A DNA stretch of 64,000 bases from Paramacrobiotus metropolitanus (Eukaryota > Tardigrada > Eutardigrada > Parachela > Macrobiotidae), in assembly GCF_019649055.1 (NCBI RefSeq), contig NW_026570224.1, forward strand, positions 372,001 through 436,000, in the 5' to 3' direction. Each line of letters starts with the position of its first letter. Position 1 is the first letter of the stretch. A program made the position numbers and the translations under genes. The notes under the pieces were generated by a model. That model did no database searches, was not told the DNA's origin, and saw nothing but the letters and a program-made list of their open reading frames with translations. Of this stretch, positions 34,153-45,090 are shown one piece after another.

Positions 34153-35326
34153 TCAAGCCTTTTTGAAGCTCCTGAGAATCGGGTAAATACTTTCAAAAGC
34201 CTCGTAAATCTCCTCGCGGACTTTCGCACCCGTCAGCACAACTTTGCCGGAGACAAAGATCAACAGCACCACACGGGGTCGCACCATACGATAAATCAAG
34301 CCGGGAAACAATTCCGGCTCGTAGCTACAAAACTGTGCATGCTGCAACACCAGTCCCTCCAGTCGAATGTTGAACTTCACATCACAGCTGCCCACCATGT
34401 TCTGGATCTTGAAGTCGGTGAATTTGGTATCAAATCCCAACTTCTGGATAATGCGAGCATATTTCCGAGCCGCCAACTTGGATTCTTCTTCACTTTTGGC
34501 ACCAGTACACACCATCTTCCCGGAGCTGAAGATTAAGGCGGTGGTGCGCGGTTCGCGAATGCGCATAATGACGGCAGCAAAACGCTTGGGATTGTACTCA
34601 GCATTGCGAGCGTGCTGGGCAATTTTTTCAGATCTAATTTACATCCCAGGTTTATAGTGGCAACAATATTTCTACAACACAGAAGTACAAGATTTTAAAG
34701 TAGCTGCAAAATAAAACGGGTACGATTTCAGAAAAAACAAAAAAGGAAAAATTATTGTGAAAATGCGTTTGATTTTTTAGAAGGCAAAATTCAAAGCACC
34801 CACCACTATCGTTAAAAACCTAAATATTTTAGTACGCTGGCACAACTATGCTGTAGTACTTAATCGTAGTTTTAAAGAAACAACAACAGGGCACTTACTG
34901 GAGTTGAGGAACAATTCCGCTGTCCATTGTAGCGGGGGTCTGTGGAGTCATTGGCGTGGCGGGTGGAATTCCCAGATGCGACGGCTGCGAACGATACGCA
35001 CTGACGGACGGCACCGGGTTGCGCGGCGTCTCTGGATGTGCACCTCCTCCGGAACCAGACGGCGTCATGGGTGCCGAGAACTGTTTATGCAGGTGTGCAG
35101 CGCCAGATGCTGACGCGGATAACGGGCCTCCCAGGCGATCATCGTTTCCCGACGGCGTCTGCGCTGTGTAAGCATGACGATCCTCCGCTCCCGAAGGAGT
35201 ATGCATAGCATAGGAGGTTAGGCGGTCGCGTTGTGGTGTGCTTCCCGGGCCACCAGGATAGCTCCCGAAGATGGAATGGTCGCCCGAGGAAAACGCGGGA
35301 CTGGGAAGATCCAGGTTGTGCTCCAT
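34153..35326 (-). CDS. TBP: TATA-box-binding protein, with an apparent one-base deletion
   Basis: Exon 35326-34899 encodes a Ser/Pro/Thr/Gly-rich N-terminus of about 142 residues (repeats such as APMTPSG and [10 protein letters not shown]). Exon 34671-34153 encodes the saddle-shaped core of about 172 residues ([62 protein letters not shown]). TBP nucleates promoter recognition for all three nuclear RNA polymerases. The exon 1 frame flows into [15 protein letters not shown]. Then, at an A6 run at about 34623-34628, the frame is off by one relative to the conserved continuation, as if one A of seven were missing. An intron there would delete invariant core residues, so a sequencing or assembly error is likeliest. 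A real lesion in TBP should be lethal unless another copy exists. Confidence 0.9.
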
Positions 35327-36269
35327 TTTCAGTCTTCACGCGTCCTGCGATACCGCAAGTGGTTGCTAAAAGACTGCAACGGGATGGCAACTAATTCACT
35401 ATGTGAACATCGAGAAAGAAATAGAGATATATCGAGGACGTCCGGGGGATCGCACTAGATAACAGAAAGCAAATCAAGTGAGAATGTGAGATTTGGGTTG
35501 GAACATTGAGAAACTTTCCAAATCGAAGACTCTCCCGGTTCCCACTCTAACGACTGGAAAAGACTACAAAATACCCTAATTTGGATTCGTCTGTTTGAGC
35601 AGTTAGATCATTCAGAAGAAAAGAGCAAAACGGATAAAATAGCTGGAAAAAGCTGATTTTGAAAGCGTTTTTGCCTTCAGAGTTTGCTTTTGAAGTTGAG
35701 GAGTTTTTGCGACATCTAAACGTCGTGAGTATAGTGGAGATATGCATTTAGTGGAGACCGTAGACAGGCATCCAGAGTATTGCAAAACTGCCGCACCGTG
35801 ATGGCAGCCACTAGCACAATGTTTCACATAGGCAGCTGTTTCACGTACGCCACTTACAGTAAGTGGCGTACGTTTCACCCAGGGAAAAGGAAGGAGCCTC
35901 TGGGGGTTTTGTAGTTCGAGGGGAGCTAAAGTAATTCATCCAACAAAAATTGTGTTTTATGCGTCTGTTTACGAAAGCCAAACCGTTCAAATAATTTCAA
36001 TTTTCCCAAACTCCCGCTTTAGTTTCTCCGGAATTGTGGTTTTAAACCGTTTTATCAACTCGTATTGCTCATGTAAGTCACAGTAAGCGCAAGTTACTTA
36101 CTACGTCGAGCTTTTGTTATCAGCACTTTCAGTCGTTCTCTTTTGTTTTTCTGAATTTTCTCATTTCCATTTTTTAACACACACTAGTACGTTTTCTTCC
36201 AGTTTATTCTGGGGCTTGAAAGACTTTCCTAGCGTCTAGTAACGGCGTTGCGGACTTTGAAGCGCGACA
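35327..36269. promoter_or_regulatory. Head-to-head promoter region, TBP / C6orf136-like
   Basis: The 943 bp between the two divergent start codons must hold both promoters and 5' UTRs. Near the middle is a 31-bp palindrome, 35843-35873, with 15-nt arms ACGTACGCCACTTAC and a one-base centre. No TATA box or CpG island could be assigned by eye. Confidence 0.5.
35843..35873. repeat. Perfect 31-bp palindrome in a divergent promoter
   Basis: The arms ACGTACGCCACTTAC and GTAAGTGGCGTACGT are exact inverse copies around a single A. TTTCAC precedes the left arm and TTTCAC follows the right as a direct repeat. It could be a dimeric transcription-factor site or a small hairpin. Confidence 0.75.
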
Positions 36270-37502
36270 ATGGCCATTCGCTACGCACCCAAGCTGGTGA
36301 GATACTATCGAAGAGCTGTCAACGCGAAGCGACGAACCATAGGATCGTACATCGCAGCTTACAGCTCAGCAAACAGGTAAGTCAACGGTTGAAATGGTAA
36401 AACGTGGTTCTTTTGTATGATTCTGCGAAGCAATGATTTGCTGATGATCATAACAGAATACTGTGTTTTGTTAATCGCGGTGGTGTGAATTTTGAGCTTT
36501 TTTGATAAATAGTTTCATCATCTTCATCGCTTATTGATGGGCTGGTGCAGCTTTTTGTTTATGAATATTCTGTTATACTTTAAATGGATTATAACTACGG
36601 CAGTTATCATATGTTCGTATTTCAGTCATTTTCCGATCAGACCGACTCAAGGGCGCTTTATCGGAGCGGGCGCCAGCGACCACTACAAGAGTTTTTACTT
36701 GTCCAGTTTCCGTCTGGGTTCGTTGGACTCCTTTGACTTGTATGTCAACGACCGCGTGCCGTATTCCCCTGTGTGGACGGTATCCTCCGACGACTTTTAT
36801 GCCGATCCCAGCACCACTACCGCGCAGTATCTGTCACAGATCCGCAGCTGGGAGACCATTCAGAGCTATCACGCGCATTTCCTGCAGGACTGCATCCTGA
36901 AGATGCAGCCCCAGGCAGCTCACTTGCAGCAGCCAGACGACGCCCAGCCCAAAAAGCTCACGGAAGAACAGGAGAGAGCTAATCGTCGCAGAGATCAGCT
37001 CCGTGAAATTGCGGAGAAGATGGGCGACAGCCTGCCGGATTTCTTCACGAAACGCTTCGACTACAGTGATTATTCCCTGGATGTGGTGTTTGAGAATCGG
37101 ATTCGGGGACTTGTGACTAAAGGACTGAAGGACTATGCTCTGCAGTTGAATAAATACAAAAGCCTGGGACATATCATCTATGCCCATATTAAGTTGGATG
37201 TCTTGAAGATTACCGAACATCCGGAAGACAATACGGTGCGCGTTCGATGGAGAATTACGATGATCGGTGGTCTGCGACCGTTTTTAACATTCTGGAGACT
37301 GTGGACAAAGCAAGGTAAGGAGGAAGTAAGGGAGTACCTGGATGGGTTCAGCACATTCGTGATTGGGGAAGATGGGAAGATACACAAGCATATCGCCGAT
37401 AAAATGATGCCGGACGACGAGAAGGTGACGAATAAAATGCCGGAAAAGCTAGCTAAATTGGCGGCATTTGTTGGATTCATTGGACTGTCATCAATGGATT
37501 GA
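36270..37502 (+). CDS. C6orf136: C6orf136-like (DUF2358) protein, probably mitochondrial
   Basis: Exons 36270-36376 and 36626-37502 join in phase for 327 residues. The N-terminus is rich in Arg and Lys and lacks acidic residues (MAIRYAPKLVRYYRRAVNAK), consistent with a mitochondrial presequence. After a linker and an acidic/Gln segment, residues of about 155-320 match the DUF2358 domain of human C6orf136: LPDFFTKRFDYSDYSLDVVF, GLVTKGLKDY, LDVLKITEHPEDNTVRVRWR and FSTFVIGEDGKIHKHIADKM. The fold belongs to the NTF2-like class. The molecular role is not established to my knowledge. An ORF beginning inside the intron at 36534 is an artefact of in-frame intron reading. Divergent from TBP. Confidence 0.8.
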
Positions 37503-38447
37503 GATTTCAATTGCTGAATAATTAAAGCAAAGCTGTGACATATGAAGGTACTTCTTTCGCATTTCGTTTCTGACAGCGTTTGAGATGTTGGTGTTCTTTG
37601 AGTAGATTTATTATCTTCGTGTTCAGCGAAACTCTTCAGTTTTTGAGCAGTTTGTGTGTCTGCGGTTTTGGTTAACAGTGTAAGTAGCGCCTTAAACTGC
37701 TGGTGCGCGAGTTTTAGAAATAGAGCAATAGAAGATGGACATCTGAAGGCATGAGATCACCGTAGTCGTATAGCATTATTGTATTACTATAGAACGTTCA
37801 TACTATTACGCAGATTTATCTTGGTACTAATTGTTGTAAGTATTAAAACAAGACGGCGAAGACGCGTGTCATTAATTATTGGCGATTTATTCCGGCTTTC
37901 CATCAAGTATAACGTCTCTCGACATCGCATTCATTTACGAAGTCAATGTTACCTTATAATTTTTTTCAAGCGGAAACAAAAAACGAAAGCAAAGAGCGTT
38001 ATGACAGGCATTGTAGTATTCCAGGGAAAATAAATAATTTCAGTGAAAGCACCCAAACATATGTATTGCAATGGCACGAAATCATTTCACGTTCCAGTTG
38101 TAAAAGTTGCTTCAAAGCGGGTAAATTTTAATAAATAATCAGAAAATATGGCCATTCCCTGCACCGCGAATATCACAACTATTTCGAAGCGATTTGTAAA
38201 CAGTCAGCCACTCCCAAACAAGCCGAAACCAAGGGGACAACCCACACTAAACCGGTAAATAAGTGTTAAAGATTAAAACATTTAAGATGAAAACAGCACA
38301 CGCCAAACTGAAAACTTTTCGAAACGAGCTATACTCCAGACTCCAGAGCATCCAAGATCCAAAGGAGATTGCATGAGAGAATTGGCAGATTAGGGTAATC
38401 AATAATAATCATTCAATTAGCGCCATAATTTATCATCGCTGTCATGG
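37503..38447. other. Tail-to-tail spacer
   Basis: This holds the 3' ends of the C6orf136-like (+) and PPP1R3-like (-) genes. No additional gene supported. Confidence 0.5.
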
Positions 38448-41400
38448 CTATAAGAAAGCATTGGTATTGGAGGAAGGCGACTGTGCAATGCCAGTAAAAG
38501 CTTGCCCGGCACAACAGATCATCGAGTAGTTCTGCCCGTAATTACTATCCCAGTATTCAATCCCACCAGCTCGAAAACACACCGCAAACTGTAAGGTTTG
38601 TCCAATATCGAAACTGGGTGGAGCACAAAGCAGAAACTGGAAGCGATCCGAGAAATTATCGTTTGAATTAGGAACGTACTGGGCGATGGTGTCAAAACTG
38701 GTCTTCCAATTATCGAACGTATACCGAACCATCACAGATTTCTCAAAGGCAATGTTCAGAACTCGAACCAATCCGGTCACCAAGAAATCAGTCGCCTGCA
38801 CCGAATCCACGCATACTTTCTGGTTGCGCACCCGATCGAGGTAGGAGCTGGATAGGCACGGCTGAGGAAAGGCGGGCGTGAGATATTTGGCAGTGAAATG
38901 CCGATACTTTTCATCCGGTAGCGAGGATATCGGAGTGTCCTCCACGCCAGTGTTGGGTAGCTGATCTTGAAAGAAATGGCGCACTTTCTCAAGATCCAGA
39001 CCCATGGCATCGGCAAACCGGACCATCTTTTTCGGACCAGCGCTATCTAAAAAAAATAAATTGTTTCATAAAAGTTAAAACTATAGGAAGCATAAGGGAT
39101 GCACTATTCTATTAGCATTTACTCCAAATATTTTCAACATTACGCTTCAAATCTATGTTATTGCTGTAATCTCTGTTATTGCTGTATTATTATTAATCTA
39201 TGTTATTATCTTTATTTATGTACACAGTAGCAACTGGAGTTTTTGAGGCAGGAGCAGGAATCGAAAAACCTAAAAAATAATTATTTATTTAAACAAATTA
39301 CCTTTTATAATAATATTATTTTTATTTTCAAAATTTTATATATAAAACTTGATAACGATAGCTGACAACATGCCAGTGCAAAATGAACATTTCTCATTTT
39401 CTTTAACGATATACTGTACTTCCACATCACAAGTATAACTTAAACATATTTTTTGCGTAAGTTTTGAATAATTACTACGAGTAGTTAATGTGTATGAGAG
39501 TTATCATTCCGAAGAGTTTTCACCATTCGTATTAATCGTACACACAAAAGTGGCATATTTTGAATTTCCATACTCGTATCTTAATAACATGGTATTATTA
39601 CGTTTATTTTGTCTCTTTAAGTTTGTAACAGAGGCTACAGTACGCTTCTGACACGCACTGGTATCGTGATCAGCTGCTGCATGGCGAAGACAGACCCGTG
39701 GCATTCTAAAAATATCTATGTAGCTGTGGAAAACAAACGTGGGCAAAGTGCCATCGGTTGCGCAGTTCAACTGATTTCAAATTTTGGCTAACCATGCACT
39801 ACGGGCGAAAACTATATTTACCGCGCCGGCAAAATAGTGCTCGTCGTCATCAACACGGCGTAACCAGAGCAGGGGCAATTCCCAAAGAGTTTAACTTATT
39901 TTCTGGTTTTTAACCACATTGTTAAACAAGCAAAAAGACGAAAGTTTCGAGCGTAAATATGGTAAAATACACAATCTATGCCCTAAACAAAAATACAGTT
40001 ACAGATACAGACGGCATAAGTCGCCACATAATCGATAATACTGTACCAATTAACATCAAAACATCTATACAACGACTGTGAAGAGTATCAGGCATGTCTT
40101 CCCGCTGTAATATTGTTGACTTTACTACTGAATCACTTGTATTTTGGCGATACAGCATCCCTACATCTGTGAACGAAAATCGATAGCATCCCGACAAAGC
40201 AAGCGAGAATCGCATTACTTGATCAATCGGCCGAGACAACAAAGCCGCGTAGAAACGTTTTCTGTCACAAACAAATGCGCACTCATTCCCAAGATTACAC
40301 CATATGACCTTGACCATGTCCCTGAATTCAGCTAAATTCGCCGAGTCTCATCCTATAGGAAATTGCATCAGCAGACGATGCTGTGGATGAGATCGCATGC
40401 GCCTAGCTGCAGAAATATATTCCTAAAAAATTGCAGACAGTAGCAGCTAATAGGTCATCGATGTGCTATTCTGGAGCCAATGCAGCACATTCTGTCAACA
40501 TTTTCAAATGCAAATAGATCTGCAAAGATTAATCTTTCGTCGTCAGATGCATATCATCGCACGCACAAGCTGATCATTATTATCAATAAAATCCCATCCA
40601 AATTAGGAAGTCCCATCCAAAGAACAGAGAGGAGGATGCTAAAATATTCTATAAGAAATAATCAAACTGGCCATATATAAATCTAAACTTTTGAAAAGCG
40701 CGATCTTTTGACAAATTTTTATAACCTTATTCGATCCTGAAATTTCATAACTTCTCTCTTCTAACGATGTCACCTTCCAGACGTCCTCATACAGGATGCA
40801 CTTGAAGCAAACAAGCTCATTTTCAAAAATTTCTAAACCATACAATATCTCCGAAGCTGTTAAAAACTCTACGGCTACTATTAGATGCATTCTTCTTCTG
40901 CAATTAAAAGCAAGGTCAGCAAAGATACAGATCTCTAAACCGAAACCTGCTACCAAAAACTGCCATTGCATCGACCATGGCATTAAGAATCTGCAGGTAC
41001 TAATTCTTATTAAACCGAACTTGACTCATCGATTTTTTACATGACCCGGAAAAATCTGGTAGTAACCGAATTATTTAATATCAACAGAGTTACAGACAAC
41101 ATATTATATCACACGATTCTTTGGATAATTTACGTACTACAATTACATGCCCTAATTATCATTATGCATCGGTGCATCCAGATGCAGGCAAAGTTAATTA
41201 ATGTACATAAAGCATTACAAGTTGAATATCGAATCTCAACATAAGTTTCCAGCTCATAAATACACGGATTTAAAAAATTCGCCAGTGCAATATTAACTTT
41301 GGCCAAGTTACCACACCAAGGACTTAGAATTAGCTTCGCAACGTTCCACCAAGGAATCGTCAGCTTGACTACTTCAACTGACTAGCTGTTCTTCTTCTCA

Positions 41401-41953
41401 GAAGAATTTACTAATTCTACAACACGTAACAACACCTCAACCAATCTTTACAGTAATCAATCTTACCAGGAGGTGCTTTGTGTGCTTTCAATGAAAGGCT
41501 CCTTCGCGCCGGAGGCACGATTTTGTGAAATTCGCACGAATCCTCCTGATCATCGCCCCATAATTTATACATGTCCTGGTAGCTTCCATGGGAAGGGGAA
41601 GAGGAGAAACTGCCCATGACAGTTGAATCGGCCGCCGCCGAAGCGGGAGTTCCCGACGCCGCGGGCATGGAGGCGCTCTTTTTCATGGGCACATCCACCG
41701 GAGCGGATCGCGCTGGCTTGTCATCCCCACCAGCGCTGTGTGTCTTGAGGATTGAATGCATGGGCTCCTTGTTAACGGGACTGCTGTCGTGATCCCCGTG
41801 CGCCTTGCCATTAGGCACAGCATTCTTCGTTTTGACAGGAGAGACTTTCAGGCTATGCGTCAGATCAGCCTCGGGATCGCGCAGTGCCAGCTTTTCCATG
41901 CCTCCATTGAGAACGGACACGGGATGCGGGGTGGTGTGGGCAAACAACGCCAT
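38448..41953 (-). CDS. PPP1R3: Glycogen-targeting regulatory subunit of protein phosphatase 1 (PPP1R3 family)
   Basis: Exons 41953-41467 and 39046-38448 join in phase for 361 residues across a 2.4-kb intron. The ATG at 41953 is used; the frame extends upstream only through a TTG. The N-terminal half is disordered and Ser/Pro/Ala-rich, with ARRSLSLKAHKAPPG just before the junction. Exon 2 begins with the PP1-docking motif KKMVRFADAMGLDLEKVR, an RVxF-type site typical of this family. Residues of about 225-340 form a CBM21 glycogen-binding domain (VRVLNIAFEKSVMVRYTFDN, FQFLLCAPPSF, YWDSNYGQNYS). It would tether PP1 to glycogen to activate glycogen synthase. The WDSN-x-GxNY ending is the glycogen-contact signature. 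Which vertebrate paralogue (B, C, D, E) it matches cannot be decided. Confidence 0.88.
39047..41466. other. Large intron of the PPP1R3-like gene
   Basis: This is 2,420 nt of AT-rich intron. I looked for nested genes on both strands and found none I could support. Confidence 0.5.
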
Positions 41954-43117
41954 GATAGACAAGGGTTGTGGGAAATTACGGGATTACGCACACACAATTA
42001 CTTACAACATTTCAAGGTTGATGAACTTGATGTTTTTCAGCGAATTAATTGCCGTGGCGATTGCCAGGCACAAAATCAAGCAAACAACCTGATAAACATC
42101 GTGTAGTTTATCAACAATTGATGTGCAATAAACTGAATTGCCCGTGGGTTTCTTGGGCCTTGTTAAACGTCAGCAACGCAAATAGACCAACTGGTAAAAT
42201 CAGCTGTGAGCCTGTGCGCAAAAACTTTATCGCGTCCGCTCACGATGCGTTTTCGAAATAAATATGCGTCCGCCGCCCGGATGCTTATAACAGTATAAAG
42301 TAGTTAACATCTTATACAAAAAACACTTGTGGTATAATAATATTATTTATCATAACTCATAATAAAAACAGCAGGTATCGATCGCACTAAATACAGTATG
42401 TATTCCAAAGTTGCGAATTAAAAAAATCGATGTGTCTCTGCTACAGAAGTTCAGCTAGCATCGAAAATCTACTGGAAAGCGGCCGATACATATACGCAGT
42501 TTCCTTAATAGCAGCAGCAAGAATACCACGCCGTACTTGCTCCTCCAGTGCACAAGGTCGTCAGAACCGGAAGCAGAAAGCTGCATACAGTACACAGCTG
42601 CTTTTAATTTGAATTCGTTCCACTCGTCCAGTTCTGTCTAATACATTTACTGCAGATTCCGACTTTTATAGCGCAGCTTATACATACAAGCATACTTGGC
42701 CAGTACAGCTTACACGCGCTTACATAAAAGAGTGCTATTCTGGTTTTCAAGATCACGCAGTGAACACGTATAAGACGTACCGACAGGCAAAAGTCACCGG
42801 GAGTCATAAAAATGTTTTATCTCTGTGATCAGTGATCACTATACTTAACCATCCAGACTTAAAGATTTCCTGCAGTACTGGAAAATCTGTGAAGTACGGT
42901 ATATCTATATAATAAGTACTTGTTCGGGCTTACAGCAAGGAACTACTACTACAGTTCCTGTTTGACTGTTTCCGGTCGGAAATATGGCCAGGAAAACCTT
43001 ATTATTGTTACGAGTACTCTGAGTTCTGCCAGCTGCTGTTATCTCGCAAGAATTAAGAAAATTTACAAAATTAGTATTAGTCACTTATTACTATGTAATA
43101 CTTTTAAGCAAGGGCAG

Positions 43118-43162
<45 letters not shown>

Positions 43163-43653
43163 TACGTAAGTACACTGTACACTTAAGCGTGGGTCACCAG
43201 ATACCACGGTAAAACAGAGGAAGCAGTCCACATGCAATGAATTTAATTTTATTTAGGAATTTCGTACAAAATGTAACCATGAATTATTGCACGATACTAC
43301 GATACTACTACTGACAACGACTACATTTACGCATTACGCTACTTTCAAACTGAAACAATAATCAATTAACATTTCAATGGCGGCATTCAACTGTATCACC
43401 ACATATTTCTTGGTTTATTTTTTCCAGAGGATTACGAGTAGACCTCAACGGTGCTCACCAAATGCACCAATCAACTTTACATTAAAAAAATTTTATCATC
43501 AGTTATTTTAGTCAACTGCTAAAATAACAATAGAATCCCCGAGAGCCCAGATTCGTCTGACAACCAAAAACTTGTAAGTACTGTACTCTGTACACCCATC
43601 AACTCAAACTCGGGTTTTCCCTCTTTATTTCGCAGAGAATGTATACAAACGAT
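41954..43653. other. Spacer between LYRM4 and the PPP1R3-like gene, with a microsatellite
   Basis: This contains the promoter of the PPP1R3-like gene at its left edge and the LYRM4 3' UTR at its right edge. A TTA microsatellite lies at 43119-43160. No other gene is supported. Confidence 0.5.
43119..43160 (+). repeat. (TTA)14 microsatellite
   Basis: Fourteen uninterrupted TTA units (42 bp) are flanked by CAGG and CCTACG. It is likely polymorphic. Confidence 0.95.
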
Positions 43654-44474
43654 TTATGCGGTACGGACTGTGGCACTTTTTGGAGCTTCCGGGAGTTTCC
43701 CAAGCGTTTCTATCACCAATCTGTTAGACGGATACAACTGCGACAGCGTAGCCTGTAATAACAAATTACCAATACATAATAATAATAATGATAAGCTAAT
43801 AACGACATTCATCTGTAGATTCCCAAAATTTTTAAAATAAGCGTAATCTGAATGCTGCATTCGCACCTGCCGCTTAATTATTTCCAAATTCGTCTGCGCT
43901 TTAGAAAACATTTGACTAATCTTGCGAGGATCCTTTTCGTGCAGGGACCTTTTGAATTCTTCTTGTACCCGTCGAATCGCATAACATCTACAATGAACTG
44001 CAAGTGTAACTGTGTAAGTGGCGCAAATTAATCATTTCTAAGTAAACAAGTAGATTTACTCCCGAAATTCTTTCAATGTCACGTGAAAGCTGCTATTCTG
44101 ACAACAATAAACGGTTCAAAGCGCAAATTACACTCGAATCAACAAATAAAAGGTAAATCGTAAAAATGCATCTTGAGTCTTTTGACAAAAGATCCCGTAT
44201 CGATGCAACTATTCGGCAACCCGCAGTTCACACTCCGCACTATCACACTATTGTTACAAGTTATGGCTATATCTACAAGGGCTGGACTCGGACTTCAGCC
44301 ACTAATAAATACAACATTCACTATAAGTGTGTGCAGAGCATAACAAAAGCAAAAGGGGAAGACTCAAGAATATGACTACGGACGAACTACGATTTCATAC
44401 CTGTAGTTATAATTCGAAAAACCATTAGAAGCACGTATAAGCTGTTTGTACAGCGCTAAAGCCTCTCGAGTCAT
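43654..44474 (-). CDS. LYRM4: LYR-motif protein LYRM4 / ISD11
   Basis: Three short minus exons, 44474-44401, 43987-43867 and 43752-43654, join in phase to 97 residues. Each is too small to stand out alone. Exon 1 reads MTREALALYKQLIRASNGFS and NYNY. Exon 2 carries RCYAIRRVQEEFKRSL and KAQTNLEIIKRQ. Exon 3 is ATLSQLYPSNRLVIE plus a tail. Human LYRM4 has the same order and length (91 residues): LYR segment, YNYR, YAVRR, KAKRDL..IRRQ, QLY. LYRM4 stabilises the cysteine desulfurase NFS1 with acyl carrier protein for mitochondrial iron-sulfur cluster assembly. The canonical LYR is LYK here. The gene is head to head with MFAP1. Confidence 0.88.
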
Positions 44475-45090
44475 CTCTTACAATCAGCCAACAAAATGTT
44501 GGTCAAAATAACAAAAATTACATCAGACTGGAACAATGTAGTCGGAAAGATGTTGGGGTGTCAAATTTTAAAACTCAAAAAAGGAAGATTTTTGCGAAAA
44601 TAGGACCAGAGACAAAATGTATTCAATCGTCAAATTACAGTACTTGGCAATGGCAGACGGATACATTGAAATTAAAGCAGTCACCACTCCGTGGTCATGG
44701 TTGCTGCGACACTGCCAACTCCGCTAAAATTAATGGTTAAAACTTAAAACCTAAACAAAATTCAAAATAAAAGCTTAATGATACTTACATCATAGACCAT
44801 AGTTCATACGTAAACCTAAACTGTCCTAAAGTCGTAGAAATGGTGTTTGTTTTACGAATATGTTAATTCAGAAATCTTTTTGAAATTTGATTTTTAGAGT
44901 AGTCACTTCAAGTGGCAAGTGCCATTAAATTGGGCTCGTTACGGCTACGGAAGGAAGCCCCCTACGAAGACGAAGCAGGCAACAGTCATTTTGCCTTGCT
45001 CTGGGTTTGGCTCGCAATCATCCAAACTGAACTCTAGTTTTGTTCGCGAGGCATAGGTGTTTTTTCGTTTCCGACTCCACATTCTCCAAA
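44475..45090. promoter_or_regulatory. Head-to-head promoter region, LYRM4 / MFAP1
   Basis: The 616 bp between divergent start codons must serve both genes. The MFAP1-proximal 150 bp is more GC-rich. No motif could be assigned. Confidence 0.45.

Noticed and set aside
34895-35458. Plus-strand ORFs across TBP exon 1
   Set aside because: Shadows of a GC-rich coding exon on the other strand.
44054-44099. Possible extra LYRM4 exon encoding HVTLKEFRE
   Set aside because: It fits splice phase by chance. The exon at 44401-44474 gives NYNYR directly before CYAIRR, as in the family, leaving no place for it.
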